DNA of 64,000 nucleotides, taken from the NCBI RefSeq assembly GCF_003001935.1, contig NZ_PVNG01000018.1:217045-281044 (forward strand), in the 5' to 3' direction. The position numbers were made by a program, and so were the translations under genes. Under the pieces are notes generated by a model, which was not told the origin of the DNA, made no database searches, and was given only the letters and a program-made list of their open reading frames with translations. This DNA is from Nonomuraea fuscirosea (GTDB lineage Bacteria; Actinomycetota; Actinomycetes; Streptosporangiales; Streptosporangiaceae). Of the stretch, positions 6,993 to 16,161 are shown one piece after another. Position 1 is the stretch's first letter. Every line of letters begins with the position of its first letter.

Positions 6993-9900
6993 TCACGACC
7001 CTTCGGCTGACGAGGCGGACGGCGAGGATTCGGACGCGGAACCCCGCCCGCGGCTGAGCCAGCCGCGCAGGCGTTCGAGCAGGCGGTCCACGTCGACCGG
7101 CTTGGGCACGTAGTCGGACGCGCCCGAGGCGATGCTCTTCTCCCGATCGCCCCGCATGACCTTGGCGGTCAGCGCGATGATCGGCAGGTCCGCGAACTGC
7201 GGCATGCGGCGGATGGCCGAGGTCGTGGCCCAGCCGTCCATCTCCGGCATCATGATGTCCATCAGTACGAGCGCGACGTCCTCGTTCCGTTCGAGCTGCT
7301 CGATACCCTCCCGTCCGTTTTCAGCGTAGACGACGGTCGAGCCGTGTCGCTCCAGCACGCTGGTGAGCGCGAAGACGTTACGGATGTCGTCGTCCACGAT
7401 GAGGATCTTGGCGCCGCTGAGCGGGTCGTCGCCCTGCCACTGGCTGGGCGTCTCGACCGGCGGCTCGACCAGCTCGGGCATCGGCAGGTCGAGCGGCAGC
7501 GGCGGCTCGGGCGTGGCGGCGGAGCTGTCGTCCGACGGCGGCGCCATGAGCTGGCGGCGGGTCGCCGCCCCGCCGTCGGTCGCGGCCAGCGGACCGGTGT
7601 AGGAGGCCGGCAGGTAGAGCGTGAACGTGCTGCCCTTGCCCAGCTCGCTGTCCACGTGGATCTCGCCGCCGAGCAGCCGGGCGATGTCGCGGCAGATCGC
7701 GAGGCCCAGGCCGGTGCCGCCGTACTTCCTGCTCGTGGTGCCGTCGGCCTGCCTGAACGCCTCGAAGATGACGTCACGCTTGTCGGGCGCGATGCCGATG
7801 CCGGTGTCGATCACCTGGAACGCCATCAGATCGTCGGCCTCGTGCAGGGTGTCGTCGTCGAACTCGACCCCCGCCGGCGGCTTCGTGATGCGCAGCTTCA
7901 CCTCGCCACGCGGCGTGAACTTCACCGCGTTGGACAGCAGGTTGCGCAGCACCTGCTGCAGGCGCTGCTCGTCGGCGCGCAGCTCGTGCGGCACGTCGGA
8001 TTCGACGTCGACGCTGAACGACAGGCCCTTGTCCTGGGCCAGCGGCGCGAACGCCGCCTCCAGCAGGTCGACCATCTTCGGCAGCGACACCTGGATCGGA
8101 TGGATGTCCATCCGGCCCGCCTCGACCTTCGACAGGTCGAGCATGTCGTTGATCAGCTGGAGCAGCGCCGAGCCCGCGCTGTGGATGGTCCTGGCGAACT
8201 CGACCTGCTGCGAGGTCAGGTTGCCCTCGGCGTTCTCGGTCAGCAGCTTGGCCAGCACCAGCAGGCTGTTGAGCGGCGTGCGCAGCTCGTGGGACATGTT
8301 GGCGAGGAACTCGGACTTGTAGCGCGAGGACACCGCGAGCTGCTCGGCCCGCTCCTCCAGCGTCCGCCTGGCCTGCTCGATCTGGAAGTTCTGGATCTCG
8401 ATCGCGCGGTTCTGCTTGGCCAGCAGCGCCGCCTTGTCCTCCAGCTCGGCGTTGGACCTGCGCAGCTCCTCCTGCTGGCGCTGCAGCTCGTCGGAGCGCT
8501 CCTGCAGCTCGCGGGTGAGCCGCTGGGACTCGGTCAGCAGGTCCTCGGTGCGGGAGTTGGCGATGATGGTGTTCATCGTGACGCCGATGGTCTCGACGAG
8601 CTGGGTCAGGAAGTCGAGGTGCACCTCGCCGAACGGCGTGAACGAGGCCAGCTCCAGCACGCCCAGCACGCGGTTCTCGAACAGGATCGGCAGCACCACG
8701 ATCTGCGCCGGCGTCGAGCGGCTGAGCCCGCTGTCGATGGTGATGAACTGCGGCGGCACGTCGTCGAGGACGATGTGCCGGCCCTCGGCCGCCGCCTGCC
8801 CGACGATGCCCTCGCCGATCCCGAAGCGCTGGCGCGGGCCCCGGTCGGGACGCACGCCGTAGCCGCCGATCAGGATCAGCTCGTGGTCGCCCTCGGGGTC
8901 GATGCTGTAGAAGGCGCCGTAGCGGGCCGAGACCAGCGGGGTCAGCTCGCTCATCGTCAGCTTGGCCACTTCGAGCAGGTCGCGGTGACCCTGCATGAGC
9001 CGGGAGATGCGGGCCAGGTTGGACTTGAGCCAGTCTTGCTCCTGGTTGGCCTGCGTGGTCTCGCGCAGGCTGCCCACCATCGAGTTGATGTTGTCCTTCA
9101 GCTCGGCCAGCTCGCCCTGCGCCTCGACGGCGATCGAGCGGGTCAGGTCGCCGCGGGCGACGGCGCTGGTCACGGTCGCGATGGCGCGGATCTGCGTGGT
9201 GAGGCTCTCGGCCAGCTCGTTGACGCTCTCGGTGAGCCGCTTCCAGGTGCCTTCGACGCCCTCGACCCGGGCCTGACCGCCGAGCTGGCCGTCGGAGCCG
9301 ACCTCGCGGGCGACTCGGGTCACCTCGGAGGCGAACGAGGACAGCTGGTCGACCATCCGGTTGACGGTGGTCTTGAGGGCCAGGATCTCGCCCTGGGCAT
9401 CGACGTCGATCTTGCGGGTCAGGTCGCCGTTGGCGACCGCGGTGGTCACCTCGGCGATGTTGCGGACCTGATAGGTCAGGTTGTTCGCCATGGAGTTGAC
9501 GTTGTCGGTGAGGTCCTTCCAGACGCCCGACACGCCCTTCACCCTGGCCTGGCCGCCGAGCTGCCCCTGCGTGCCGACCTCGCGGGCGACTCGGGTCACC
9601 TCGTCGGCGAAGGAGGACAGCTGGTCGACCATGGTGTTGAGGGTGTCCTTCAGCTGCAGGATCTCGCCCTGCGCGTCCACCGTGATCTTCTTCGACAGGT
9701 TGCCCTGCGCCACCGCGGACGACACCGCCGCGATCTGGCGCACCTGCGAGGTCAGGTTGTTGGCCATCGAGTTGACGTTGTCGGTGAGGTCCTTCCAGAC
9801 CCCGGACACGCCGCGCACCTGCGCCTGGCCGCCGAGCTGGCCCTCCGTGCCGACCTCGCGGGCGACTCGGGTCACCTCGGAGGCGAACGAGGACAGCTGC

Positions 9901-11186
9901 TCGACCATCGTGTTCATGGTCGACTTGAGCTCCAGGATCTCGCCCTGGGCGTCCACGTCGATCTTGCGGGTCAGGTCGCCGTTGGCCACGGCCGTGGTCA
10001 CCTGGGCGATGTTGCGGACCTGATAGGTCAGGTTGTTCGCCATGGAGTTGACGTTGTCGGTGAGGTCCTTCCAGACGCCCGACACGCCCTTCACCTCGGC
10101 CCGGCCGCCCAGCTTGCCCTCGGTGCCCACTTCGCGGGCGACGCGGGTGACCTCGTCGGCGAAGGAGGACAGCTGGTCGACCATGGTGTTGAGGGTGTCC
10201 TTCAGCTGCAGGATCTCGCCCTGCGCGTCCACCGTGATCTTCTTCGACAGGTTGCCCTGGGCCACCGCCGTCGCCACGGTCGCGATGCTGCGCACCTGGG
10301 AGGTCAGGTTGTTGGCCATGAAGTTGACGTTGTCGGTCAGGTCCTTCCAGACGCCCGACACGCCGGTCACCTGCGCCTGGCCGCCGAGCTGTCCTTCGGT
10401 GCCGACCTCGCGGGCGACTCGGGTCACCTCTTCGGCGAAGCCGGACAGCTGGTCGACCATCGTGTTGACGGTGTTCTTCAGCTCGAACATCTCGCCCACG
10501 GCGTCGACCGTGACCTTGCGGCTCAGGTCGCCCTTGGCCACCGCGGTGGTCACCACGGCGATGTCGCGCACCTGGGCCGCCACGCGCGACGACATCGTGT
10601 TGACGGCCTCGGTGAGGTCGCGCCAGCTGCCGGACATGCCGCGCAGGTTGGCGCTGCCGCCCAGCCGGCCCTCGGTGCCCGCCTCGCGCGCCACCCGCGT
10701 GACCTCGGAGTTGAACAGCGCGAGCTGGTCGACCATGCCGTTGATGGCCTTGCCCAGCCGGCGCACCTCGCCGCGGGCCGAGCGGTCGAGGTCGATCCGC
10801 CGGGACAGATCTCCCTTGGCCACCGCGTCGATGACGTCGGCCGCGCCACTCACCGGGCTCACCAGGGCGTCGATCAGCATGTTGACCGACTCGACGCTCT
10901 CCGCCCACGCGCCGACGCCCGGGCCGGGCGTCAGCCGCTCGCCGAAGCGGCCATCCTTGACCACTTCTTTACGCACGCGTACCAGCTCGTTGGCGAGGTG
11001 CTCGCGACGGTCGGCCACTTCGTTGAGCAGCAGCCGCACCTCGCTGAGAATGCCGGGAGGCGCATGAGGAACCCGCCGCCGGAAGTCGCCGTCACGCCAG
11101 GAGAAGAGAGTCTCCAGGATGGGCACGAGATCCGACTCGGTGTAAGTCCTCTCCTCCGGGCTTGGCGCGGCCTTGGCCGTGGTCAT
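6993..11186 (-). CDS. Hybrid sensor histidine kinase with seven HAMP repeats
   Basis: 1397 aa, no transmembrane segment. Seven HAMP-type units (VAxGDLxRxI patterns) recur every 92 residues from about residue 110 to 715, like fungal group III (Nik1) kinases. Then a GAF domain (~735-880), a coiled coil, the HisKA box (MSHELRTPLNSLL, ~985), HATPase (~1095-1210, DTGIGIAP and GGTGLGLAI), and a C-terminal receiver (LVLMDIMMPEMDGW). ATG 11186 is preferred to GTG 11237 because AAGGAGG lies just upstream. It forms an operon with the receiver protein at 6360 and is divergent from a SpoIIE phosphatase, suggesting an osmotic or general stress relay. Confidence 0.9.
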   Translation of the reverse strand: MTTAKAAPSPEERTYTESDLVPILETLFSWRDGDFRRRVPHAPPGILSEVRLLLNEVADRREHLANELVRVRKEVVKDGRFGERLTPGPGVGAWAESVESVNMLIDALVSPVSGAADVIDAVAKGDLSRRIDLDRSARGEVRRLGKAINGMVDQLALFNSEVTRVAREAGTEGRLGGSANLRGMSGSWRDLTEAVNTMSSRVAAQVRDIAVVTTAVAKGDLSRKVTVDAVGEMFELKNTVNTMVDQLSGFAEEVTRVAREVGTEGQLGGQAQVTGVSGVWKDLTDNVNFMANNLTSQVRSIATVATAVAQGNLSKKITVDAQGEILQLKDTLNTMVDQLSSFADEVTRVAREVGTEGKLGGRAEVKGVSGVWKDLTDNVNSMANNLTYQVRNIAQVTTAVANGDLTRKIDVDAQGEILELKSTMNTMVEQLSSFASEVTRVAREVGTEGQLGGQAQVRGVSGVWKDLTDNVNSMANNLTSQVRQIAAVSSAVAQGNLSKKITVDAQGEILQLKDTLNTMVDQLSSFADEVTRVAREVGTQGQLGGQARVKGVSGVWKDLTDNVNSMANNLTYQVRNIAEVTTAVANGDLTRKIDVDAQGEILALKTTVNRMVDQLSSFASEVTRVAREVGSDGQLGGQARVEGVEGTWKRLTESVNELAESLTTQIRAIATVTSAVARGDLTRSIAVEAQGELAELKDNINSMVGSLRETTQANQEQDWLKSNLARISRLMQGHRDLLEVAKLTMSELTPLVSARYGAFYSIDPEGDHELILIGGYGVRPDRGPRQRFGIGEGIVGQAAAEGRHIVLDDVPPQFITIDSGLSRSTPAQIVVLPILFENRVLGVLELASFTPFGEVHLDFLTQLVETIGVTMNTIIANSRTEDLLTESQRLTRELQERSDELQRQQEELRRSNAELEDKAALLAKQNRAIEIQNFQIEQARRTLEERAEQLAVSSRYKSEFLANMSHELRTPLNSLLVLAKLLTENAEGNLTSQQVEFARTIHSAGSALLQLINDMLDLSKVEAGRMDIHPIQVSLPKMVDLLEAAFAPLAQDKGLSFSVDVESDVPHELRADEQRLQQVLRNLLSNAVKFTPRGEVKLRITKPPAGVEFDDDTLHEADDLMAFQVIDTGIGIAPDKRDVIFEAFRQADGTTSRKYGGTGLGLAICRDIARLLGGEIHVDSELGKGSTFTLYLPASYTGPLAATDGGAATRRQLMAPPSDDSSAATPEPPLPLDLPMPELVEPPVETPSQWQGDDPLSGAKILIVDDDIRNVFALTSVLERHGSTVVYAENGREGIEQLERNEDVALVLMDIMMPEMDGWATTSAIRRMPQFADLPIIALTAKVMRGDREKSIASGASDYVPKPVDVDRLLERLRGWLSRGRGSASESSPSASSAEGS

Positions 11187-11306
11187 GGGGCCTCCTTCAC
11201 TCGCACCTGGCTCCGGCGAGTGATTCAAGTCTGTCACGATGAGTAGCTCGTAGTCCTGCCCTTGGATTTACCCCAAGTCAGCGGGAAGTGTGGTAGGCAC
11301 GTGTGG

Positions 11307-12848
11307 ATGACTGCTTCTCCCCATGCGGTGCTCGCTGCGACGTTCGCGCCAGGCGATACCGCTGTGACGTCTGCGATGAGGTTCACGCGCGAGGTGATGA
11401 CCGCGTGGGCCACCGGAGGCGTGCTCCATATCGCCGAGCAGGTCGCAGGAGACCTGACCGAACAGGTCGCTGACGAGCCGTTTGAGGTGATTTGGAAGCA
11501 TTTCGGGGACGCAGTCCAAGTGGAGTTGCGGCAGCGAAACCTTTCCCAGGGCGATCCGAAACCCCCTTCTGTCAACGTAGAGGAATGGGGAGTCACCTTT
11601 GCGGGTGATTCCCGTGTCCATTGGGCTAGGCTCACGCTACCTGGCTCCGCGGACCGGGTCGCCGCCGAATGGCTGGAGGAGAGCAGCAGAGGGCCCCACT
11701 GGCTGGGGTTCCTGGCCGACGCCAGCGATCTGCTGGCGGGCACGCTCGACCCCGACATGGTGCCGGCCATCATCGCGCAGGTCGTGGTGCCGCGCCTGGC
11801 CAACTGGTGCGCCGTCTACACCTCCGACAACTCCGGGCCGCTGCGGCTGGTCTACCTCTGGCACGCCGACGAGGCCAGGATCGACGGCCTGCGCGAGCAG
11901 CTCGCCGAGATGGACATCGACGCCGCCGACACCCGGGTCACCTCCACGATCCACCTGCCCGACTCGCAGGTGCTGGCCGTGCCGCTGACCGCGCGCGGGC
12001 GCGGTCTCGGCATGATGTGCCTGGGCCGGCCCGACCGCTTCCCCGACGAGGTCATCCAGTTCGCCGAGGACATCGGCAGGCGCGCCGCCCTCGCCATGGA
12101 CAACGCCAGGCTCTACGCCCAGCAGGCCGCCGCCAACCGGGCGCTGCAGCGCAGCCTGCTCCCGCCCAACGAGCCCGAGGTCCCCGGGCTCGACTACGGC
12201 GTCATCTACGAGCCCGCGGGCGAGGCCAACGAGGTCGGCGGCGACTTCTACGACCTGTTCAAGGCGGGCGACGACTCCTGGCGCTTCGCCATCGGCGACG
12301 TCTGCGGCACCGGCCCGGAGGCCGCCGCCGTGACCGGGCTGGCCCGCCACACGCTGCGGCTGCTGGCCCGCGAGGGTTACGGTGTGGCGGCGGTGCTCGG
12401 CCGGCTCAACCAGGCGATCCTGGAGGAGGGCGAGCGGGCCAGGTTCCTCACGCTGCTGCACGGCGACATCACGCCCGTGCCCGACGGGCTGGAGGTACGC
12501 CTCGTCTCGGCCGGTCATCCCGAGGCCCTGCGGCTCAGGGCGAGCGGCAAGGTCGAGGCCGTGACCACGCCGCAGTCGCTGCTCGGGGTCTTCCACGAGG
12601 TCATGTTCGAGGCCGACACCATCCATCTGGATCCCGGTGACGTGCTGCTGGCGGTGACGGACGGGGTGACGGAACGGCGCTCGGGCGGGCGGCTGCTCGA
12701 CGACGACGGCGGCCTGGCCAAGCTGCTGGCCGAGTGCGCCGGGCTGTCGGCCAGGGCGGTGGCCGAGCGCATCCGCAGGGGCGCGGCCGACTTCGCCTCC
12801 GAGCCCAGCGCCGACGACCTGGCCATCGTGGTCCTGCGCGCCCGCTAG
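11307..12848 (+). CDS. PP2C-type (SpoIIE/RsbU) phosphatase with degenerate ATPase and GAF domains
   Basis: About 513 aa. The N-terminus (~10-115) resembles an anti-sigma HATPase domain but lacks clear N and G boxes. A GAF domain follows (~130-285) and then a SpoIIE PP2C domain (~305-513) with the metal-binding Asp motifs EVGGDFYDLF, FAIGDVCGTG and LAVTDGVTER, DDLAIVVL. Such enzymes dephosphorylate anti-anti-sigma proteins in partner-switching cascades. The start is unsure: ATG 11307, GTG 11301 or TTG 11262 are in frame and no strong RBS marks any. It is divergent from the multi-HAMP kinase, 120 bp away, which suggests a shared stress pathway. Confidence 0.83.
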   Translation: MTASPHAVLAATFAPGDTAVTSAMRFTREVMTAWATGGVLHIAEQVAGDLTEQVADEPFEVIWKHFGDAVQVELRQRNLSQGDPKPPSVNVEEWGVTFAGDSRVHWARLTLPGSADRVAAEWLEESSRGPHWLGFLADASDLLAGTLDPDMVPAIIAQVVVPRLANWCAVYTSDNSGPLRLVYLWHADEARIDGLREQLAEMDIDAADTRVTSTIHLPDSQVLAVPLTARGRGLGMMCLGRPDRFPDEVIQFAEDIGRRAALAMDNARLYAQQAAANRALQRSLLPPNEPEVPGLDYGVIYEPAGEANEVGGDFYDLFKAGDDSWRFAIGDVCGTGPEAAAVTGLARHTLRLLAREGYGVAAVLGRLNQAILEEGERARFLTLLHGDITPVPDGLEVRLVSAGHPEALRLRASGKVEAVTTPQSLLGVFHEVMFEADTIHLDPGDVLLAVTDGVTERRSGGRLLDDDGGLAKLLAECAGLSARAVAERIRRGAADFASEPSADDLAIVVLRAR

Positions 12849-13033
12849 AGCACGGTCCTGGGACGTCGCCGACCAGGGGCCCTCACGGGTGGTGCTCAAT
12901 GTGTGCCCTCCGGCTACTTGCGGGTGGCCGTGATGATGACAGGCGGAACGGCCGCAGGTCAAGAGGCCAGTCAGGGGGTGCGGTCGAGGAGCGCGCGGCC
13001 GGGGGACCTCACCCGGAGGCGCGCGGCCAAGAA

Positions 13034-13106
13034 GAGCGTCGCCCGGCGTGCGGGGCCCGGGGTCCGGGGGCCCGGGAGGAGCGTCGCCCGGCGTGCGGGG
13101 CCCGGG
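13034..13106. repeat. 28-bp direct repeat, 45-bp period
   Basis: GAGCGTCGCCCGGCGTGCGG and the following GGCCCGGG occur identically at 13034-13061 and 13079-13106. The stretch 12849-13110 is intergenic between convergent genes, extremely GC-rich, and otherwise shows only small stem potential. No gene is supported there. Confidence 0.8.
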
Positions 13107-13110
13107 AGGG

Positions 13111-14889
13111 TCAGCAGACCGGGCGCCAGGCCGTGCTCACGTGCTTGCGGGCGAACTCCAGCTGCAGCGCCGTCTGCGCGAGCCGTTCAGCGACCACGAG
13201 GGCGCCCCGGACCGAGTCGTACATGTAGACCTCGTGTTCGAGGCCGTTCTCGGCCAGCTTGGCCACGTACTTCTCGATCTGGCGCAGCGGGCAGCGCGCG
13301 TCGTTGTCGCCGGCCAGGATCAGCAGCGGGCTCTTGACCTGGTCGACGTAGGTGATCGGGGAGCTGGCCGCGTACCGTTCCGGCTGCTCCTCCGGGGAGC
13401 CGCCGAGCAGGGCGCGGTGAAAGGCGCGCAGGCTCTCGGCCTCGTCCTCGTACGACGTCTGGTGGCAGGCGATCGGCACCGCGGCGATGCCGCACGCCCA
13501 CAGCTCGGGCTGGGTGCCGAGGCCGAGCAGGGTCAGATAGCCGCCCCACGCCGAGCCGGCGAGCACCGTCCTGGCCGGGTCGGCGATGCCCTGGTCGACC
13601 ACCCACTGCCGGACGGCCGCGACGTCCGCCAGCTCGATGTGGCCGACGTCGCCGTGCAGCGCGTCGCGCCAGGCCGAGCCGTAGCCGGTCGAGCCCCGGT
13701 AGTTGACCCGCACCACGGCGAAGCCGGCGTCCACCCAGGCCGCGACCTCCGGGGAGAAGGCGTCGCGGTCATGGGAGGTCGGGCCGCCGTGCAGCAGGAA
13801 CACGGTGGGATAGGGCGCCACGCCGGTCTCCGGCCTGGAGACCAGCGCGTGGATGCGGCCGCCCTCGCCTTCGACGTCCACGTCCTCGACGGGGACGCTC
13901 GGCGGGGCGGGCGGGCCGTTGGAGTTGACCACGACCTGGCCGGTGCTCGACCGGATGACCGGCGGGCGCGAGGCGCTCGACCACGAGTACTCGACCTGGC
14001 CGCCGGGCCGGGGCGCGGCCTCCTCGATCACGCCGTGCGGGGTGTCGATGAGGGTCAGGCCGCCGCCGGCGAGGTCGTAGCGGTGCAGGTAGCTGCGGCC
14101 ACGGTCGTCGCGCAGGATGAGCAGGCCGCGGCCGTCGTCGTACCACTCGGCGTTCAGGTCGCCGGAGTCGCGCAGCCAGATCTCGCGCTGCTCGCCGGTG
14201 ACCGGGTCCCAGACGAGGGGCTCGTGGCGCCGGCGGCGCTCGTGCAGCGCCAGCAGGCGGCGGTCGCCGACGACGGGGGCGAAGGCGAGGCCGGTCACGC
14301 CCTTGCCGAGGCCGTCGTGCAGCTCGCCGACCGTGCGGCCGTTCTGGCGGACGACGCGCAGGGCCGGGTGGCGGAAGTCGCCGTACTCGCCGTGGTTGAT
14401 GGCGATCAAGGAGCCGTCGAGCGACATGGCGGCCACCCACGCCGCCTCCGTGTGCTCGTACAGCAGCTCGGTGGGCTCGCCCGCGCGGACGAGGTGGACG
14501 CGGAAGGCCCGCTCGGCGGCCAGGCTGATCGCGGCGACGCCCGTCGTGGACAGGGCGATGCCGCCGGGCTGGCCGGGCGGCAGGTCGGGGGCGACGGGCT
14601 CGTCGAGGCCGCCGGTGAACGGCTGGCGCCGCCACTCGCCGAAGTCGGCGCCGGTGTCGGCGAACCAGTAGATCCACTGGCCGGTGGGGTCGATCGCGGC
14701 GTACGCGGTGCCCGTGGGCCGGTCGGTGACCTGGCGGGTGGTGCCGGTCAGCCGGTCCCAGGCGTAGACCTCCCACTTGCCGGTGGCGTTGGAGCGGTAG
14801 ATGGAGCGGTTCGGGGCCTGACGCGCCCAGGACGGCAGCGTCATGCGCGAGGCCCGGAACCTGGCCTGCCAGCGTTCCTCCGCCTTCAT
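13111..14889 (-). CDS. S9 prolyl-oligopeptidase family protein, active site lost
   Basis: 592 aa, cytoplasmic. The first ~330 residues form a beta-propeller with WD-like repeats and the rest an alpha/beta hydrolase domain (~350-585) with VFLLHGGPTSHDRDAF. In relatives the nucleophile motif is GxSxGGY; here it reads GSAWGGY, so the nucleophile position (residue 447) is Ala. The Asp loop AGDNDARCP is kept. The His motif, normally like DxGHG, reads DSVRG, so the His position (residue 561) is Arg. Two of three catalytic residues are therefore replaced and the frame is intact, which suggests a pseudoenzyme. Both calls depend on recalled alignments of the family. Confidence 0.82.
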   Translation of the reverse strand: MKAEERWQARFRASRMTLPSWARQAPNRSIYRSNATGKWEVYAWDRLTGTTRQVTDRPTGTAYAAIDPTGQWIYWFADTGADFGEWRRQPFTGGLDEPVAPDLPPGQPGGIALSTTGVAAISLAAERAFRVHLVRAGEPTELLYEHTEAAWVAAMSLDGSLIAINHGEYGDFRHPALRVVRQNGRTVGELHDGLGKGVTGLAFAPVVGDRRLLALHERRRRHEPLVWDPVTGEQREIWLRDSGDLNAEWYDDGRGLLILRDDRGRSYLHRYDLAGGGLTLIDTPHGVIEEAAPRPGGQVEYSWSSASRPPVIRSSTGQVVVNSNGPPAPPSVPVEDVDVEGEGGRIHALVSRPETGVAPYPTVFLLHGGPTSHDRDAFSPEVAAWVDAGFAVVRVNYRGSTGYGSAWRDALHGDVGHIELADVAAVRQWVVDQGIADPARTVLAGSAWGGYLTLLGLGTQPELWACGIAAVPIACHQTSYEDEAESLRAFHRALLGGSPEEQPERYAASSPITYVDQVKSPLLILAGDNDARCPLRQIEKYVAKLAENGLEHEVYMYDSVRGALVVAERLAQTALQLEFARKHVSTAWRPVC

Positions 14890-15033
14890 CCGACGCGCCC
14901 CCTCCCTTGAGTGACTCGCGCCTCCCGGCGCGGGATGCCGTCCAGTATTGCGCCTGTGTCGGGGAAATACTCCAAGAATGTGGGGGAATTTCGGACTAAA
15001 TGCCCCATCGGTAACACCAGTCGCTCATGCCCG

Positions 15034-16095
15034 TCAAGCAACGGGTCTTGATCGGGGGACCGGTTCGAAGATAGACAGCTGGAACGCCGCGCGCGTCACC
15101 ACTTTTCGCTGTCCTGCTGCGCCGTTTCGAGCGACAAATGCGGCGATTCGCTCATCAAGCCTGGCTGGCTCGTTATGCCATGCATTCGGTCCCATCCCGA
15201 TGACTTTGGCGATGTCGCCATGTTCCAGTTCCATCTCGAACTCGATCGAGCGCCGATCCGACTCCGCGAAACCGTCCAGGCTGCGAGCCACCCTGCGCTC
15301 TTTCTCCTCATCGACCGAGAGCAGGCCGAGTTCCCCGACCAGCGGGCTGAGATGCGACGGTGCGGGGGTGACGACGACCGCGACGCCGTCAGGACGCAGG
15401 ATCCGCCGGAACTCCGGCCCGTTCCTGGGCGCGAAGACGTCGATCACCACGTCGGCCACCCCACTCCTGATGGGAAGCGGACGCCACACGTCGGCCACGA
15501 ACGCCCCTGCCCTCGGATGCACTCGTGCCGCCCGGCGTACAGCGTGCTTCGACACATCGAACGCCATCCCGATGCCATCGTTGATCGCGGTGAGCGCGGC
15601 CCCCAGATAGTGTCCGGTGCCCGTGCCCGCGTCGACGATCACCGGCGCGGCCCTGCCCTCCACGCGACGATCTTCGACGAAACCCGGCTCTTGCCCGGGA
15701 CCACCTCGTCCCACGCCGAAACCGGCCTCCACTCCCGCAACACGGTACGCCCTCAACTCCCCGCCGTCATTCGTTTCGGTAGAGGACTCATGTTTTTCGG
15801 GAACGTTGTCGCTTGTCGCATATGCCCGCACCGCTTCCGTCACTGCTTCCGCCACCGCTTCCATGAGTGGCGCGTAGTGACCCTGGTCGAGGAAAGCGGC
15901 CCGCGCGGCCACCATTTCCCGACTGTCGGCGGTGCCCGGCGGCCTGTTTCCGACCAGCAGGCTGACGTATCCCTGCTTGGCGACGTCGAAGGAGTGGCCG
16001 GCGGCGCATCGCAGCGTGCTCCCGTCGAGCCGTACGTCGGCGCGGCACACGGGACAGATGAGGTAGTCGACGATGTCAGCCAGCATGCGGCCCAT
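15034..16095 (-). CDS. RlmA-type 23S rRNA (guanine-N1)-methyltransferase
   Basis: About 353 aa. The N-terminal zinc ribbon CPVC...C...H (residues ~13-35) and the GYVSLLV motif are typical of RlmA(I)/RlmA(II), which methylate G745 or G748 of 23S rRNA; the latter class includes tylosin-resistance TlrB. The SAM-binding motif VDAGTGTGHYLGA starts near residue 165. A ~60-residue low-complexity insertion separates ribbon and methyltransferase domain. Starts at 16095 (MGRMLAD) or 16086 are both possible; neither has a good RBS. Three GTCGTGCACCGT repeats lie directly upstream. Confidence 0.8.
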   Translation of the reverse strand: MGRMLADIVDYLICPVCRADVRLDGSTLRCAAGHSFDVAKQGYVSLLVGNRPPGTADSREMVAARAAFLDQGHYAPLMEAVAEAVTEAVRAYATSDNVPEKHESSTETNDGGELRAYRVAGVEAGFGVGRGGPGQEPGFVEDRRVEGRAAPVIVDAGTGTGHYLGAALTAINDGIGMAFDVSKHAVRRAARVHPRAGAFVADVWRPLPIRSGVADVVIDVFAPRNGPEFRRILRPDGVAVVVTPAPSHLSPLVGELGLLSVDEEKERRVARSLDGFAESDRRSIEFEMELEHGDIAKVIGMGPNAWHNEPARLDERIAAFVARNGAAGQRKVVTRAAFQLSIFEPVPRSRPVA

Positions 16096-16096
16096 T

Positions 16097-16135
16097 GTCG
16101 TGCACCGTTCGTCGTGCACCGTTGTCGTGCACCGT
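16097..16135. repeat. Triplicate GTCGTGCACCGT upstream of the rlmA-like gene
   Basis: Copies at 16097-16108, 16111-16122 and 16124-16135, spaced 14 and 13 bp. Each has the palindrome GTGCAC. They lie immediately before the methyltransferase start, where an operator or promoter would be expected. Confidence 0.7.
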
Positions 16136-16161
16136 CTCGTACGGTCACACGTTGGGCGGGC

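Noticed and set aside
9120..10860. Regular 276-bp repeats considered as a CRISPR or satellite array
   Set aside because: They encode HAMP units in an intact kinase frame, with no spacers.
7344..11246. A 1300-codon open frame antisense to the hybrid kinase
   Set aside because: High-GC third-position bias keeps antisense frames open; its content is Leu/His/Arg-rich and mirrors the HAMP repeats.
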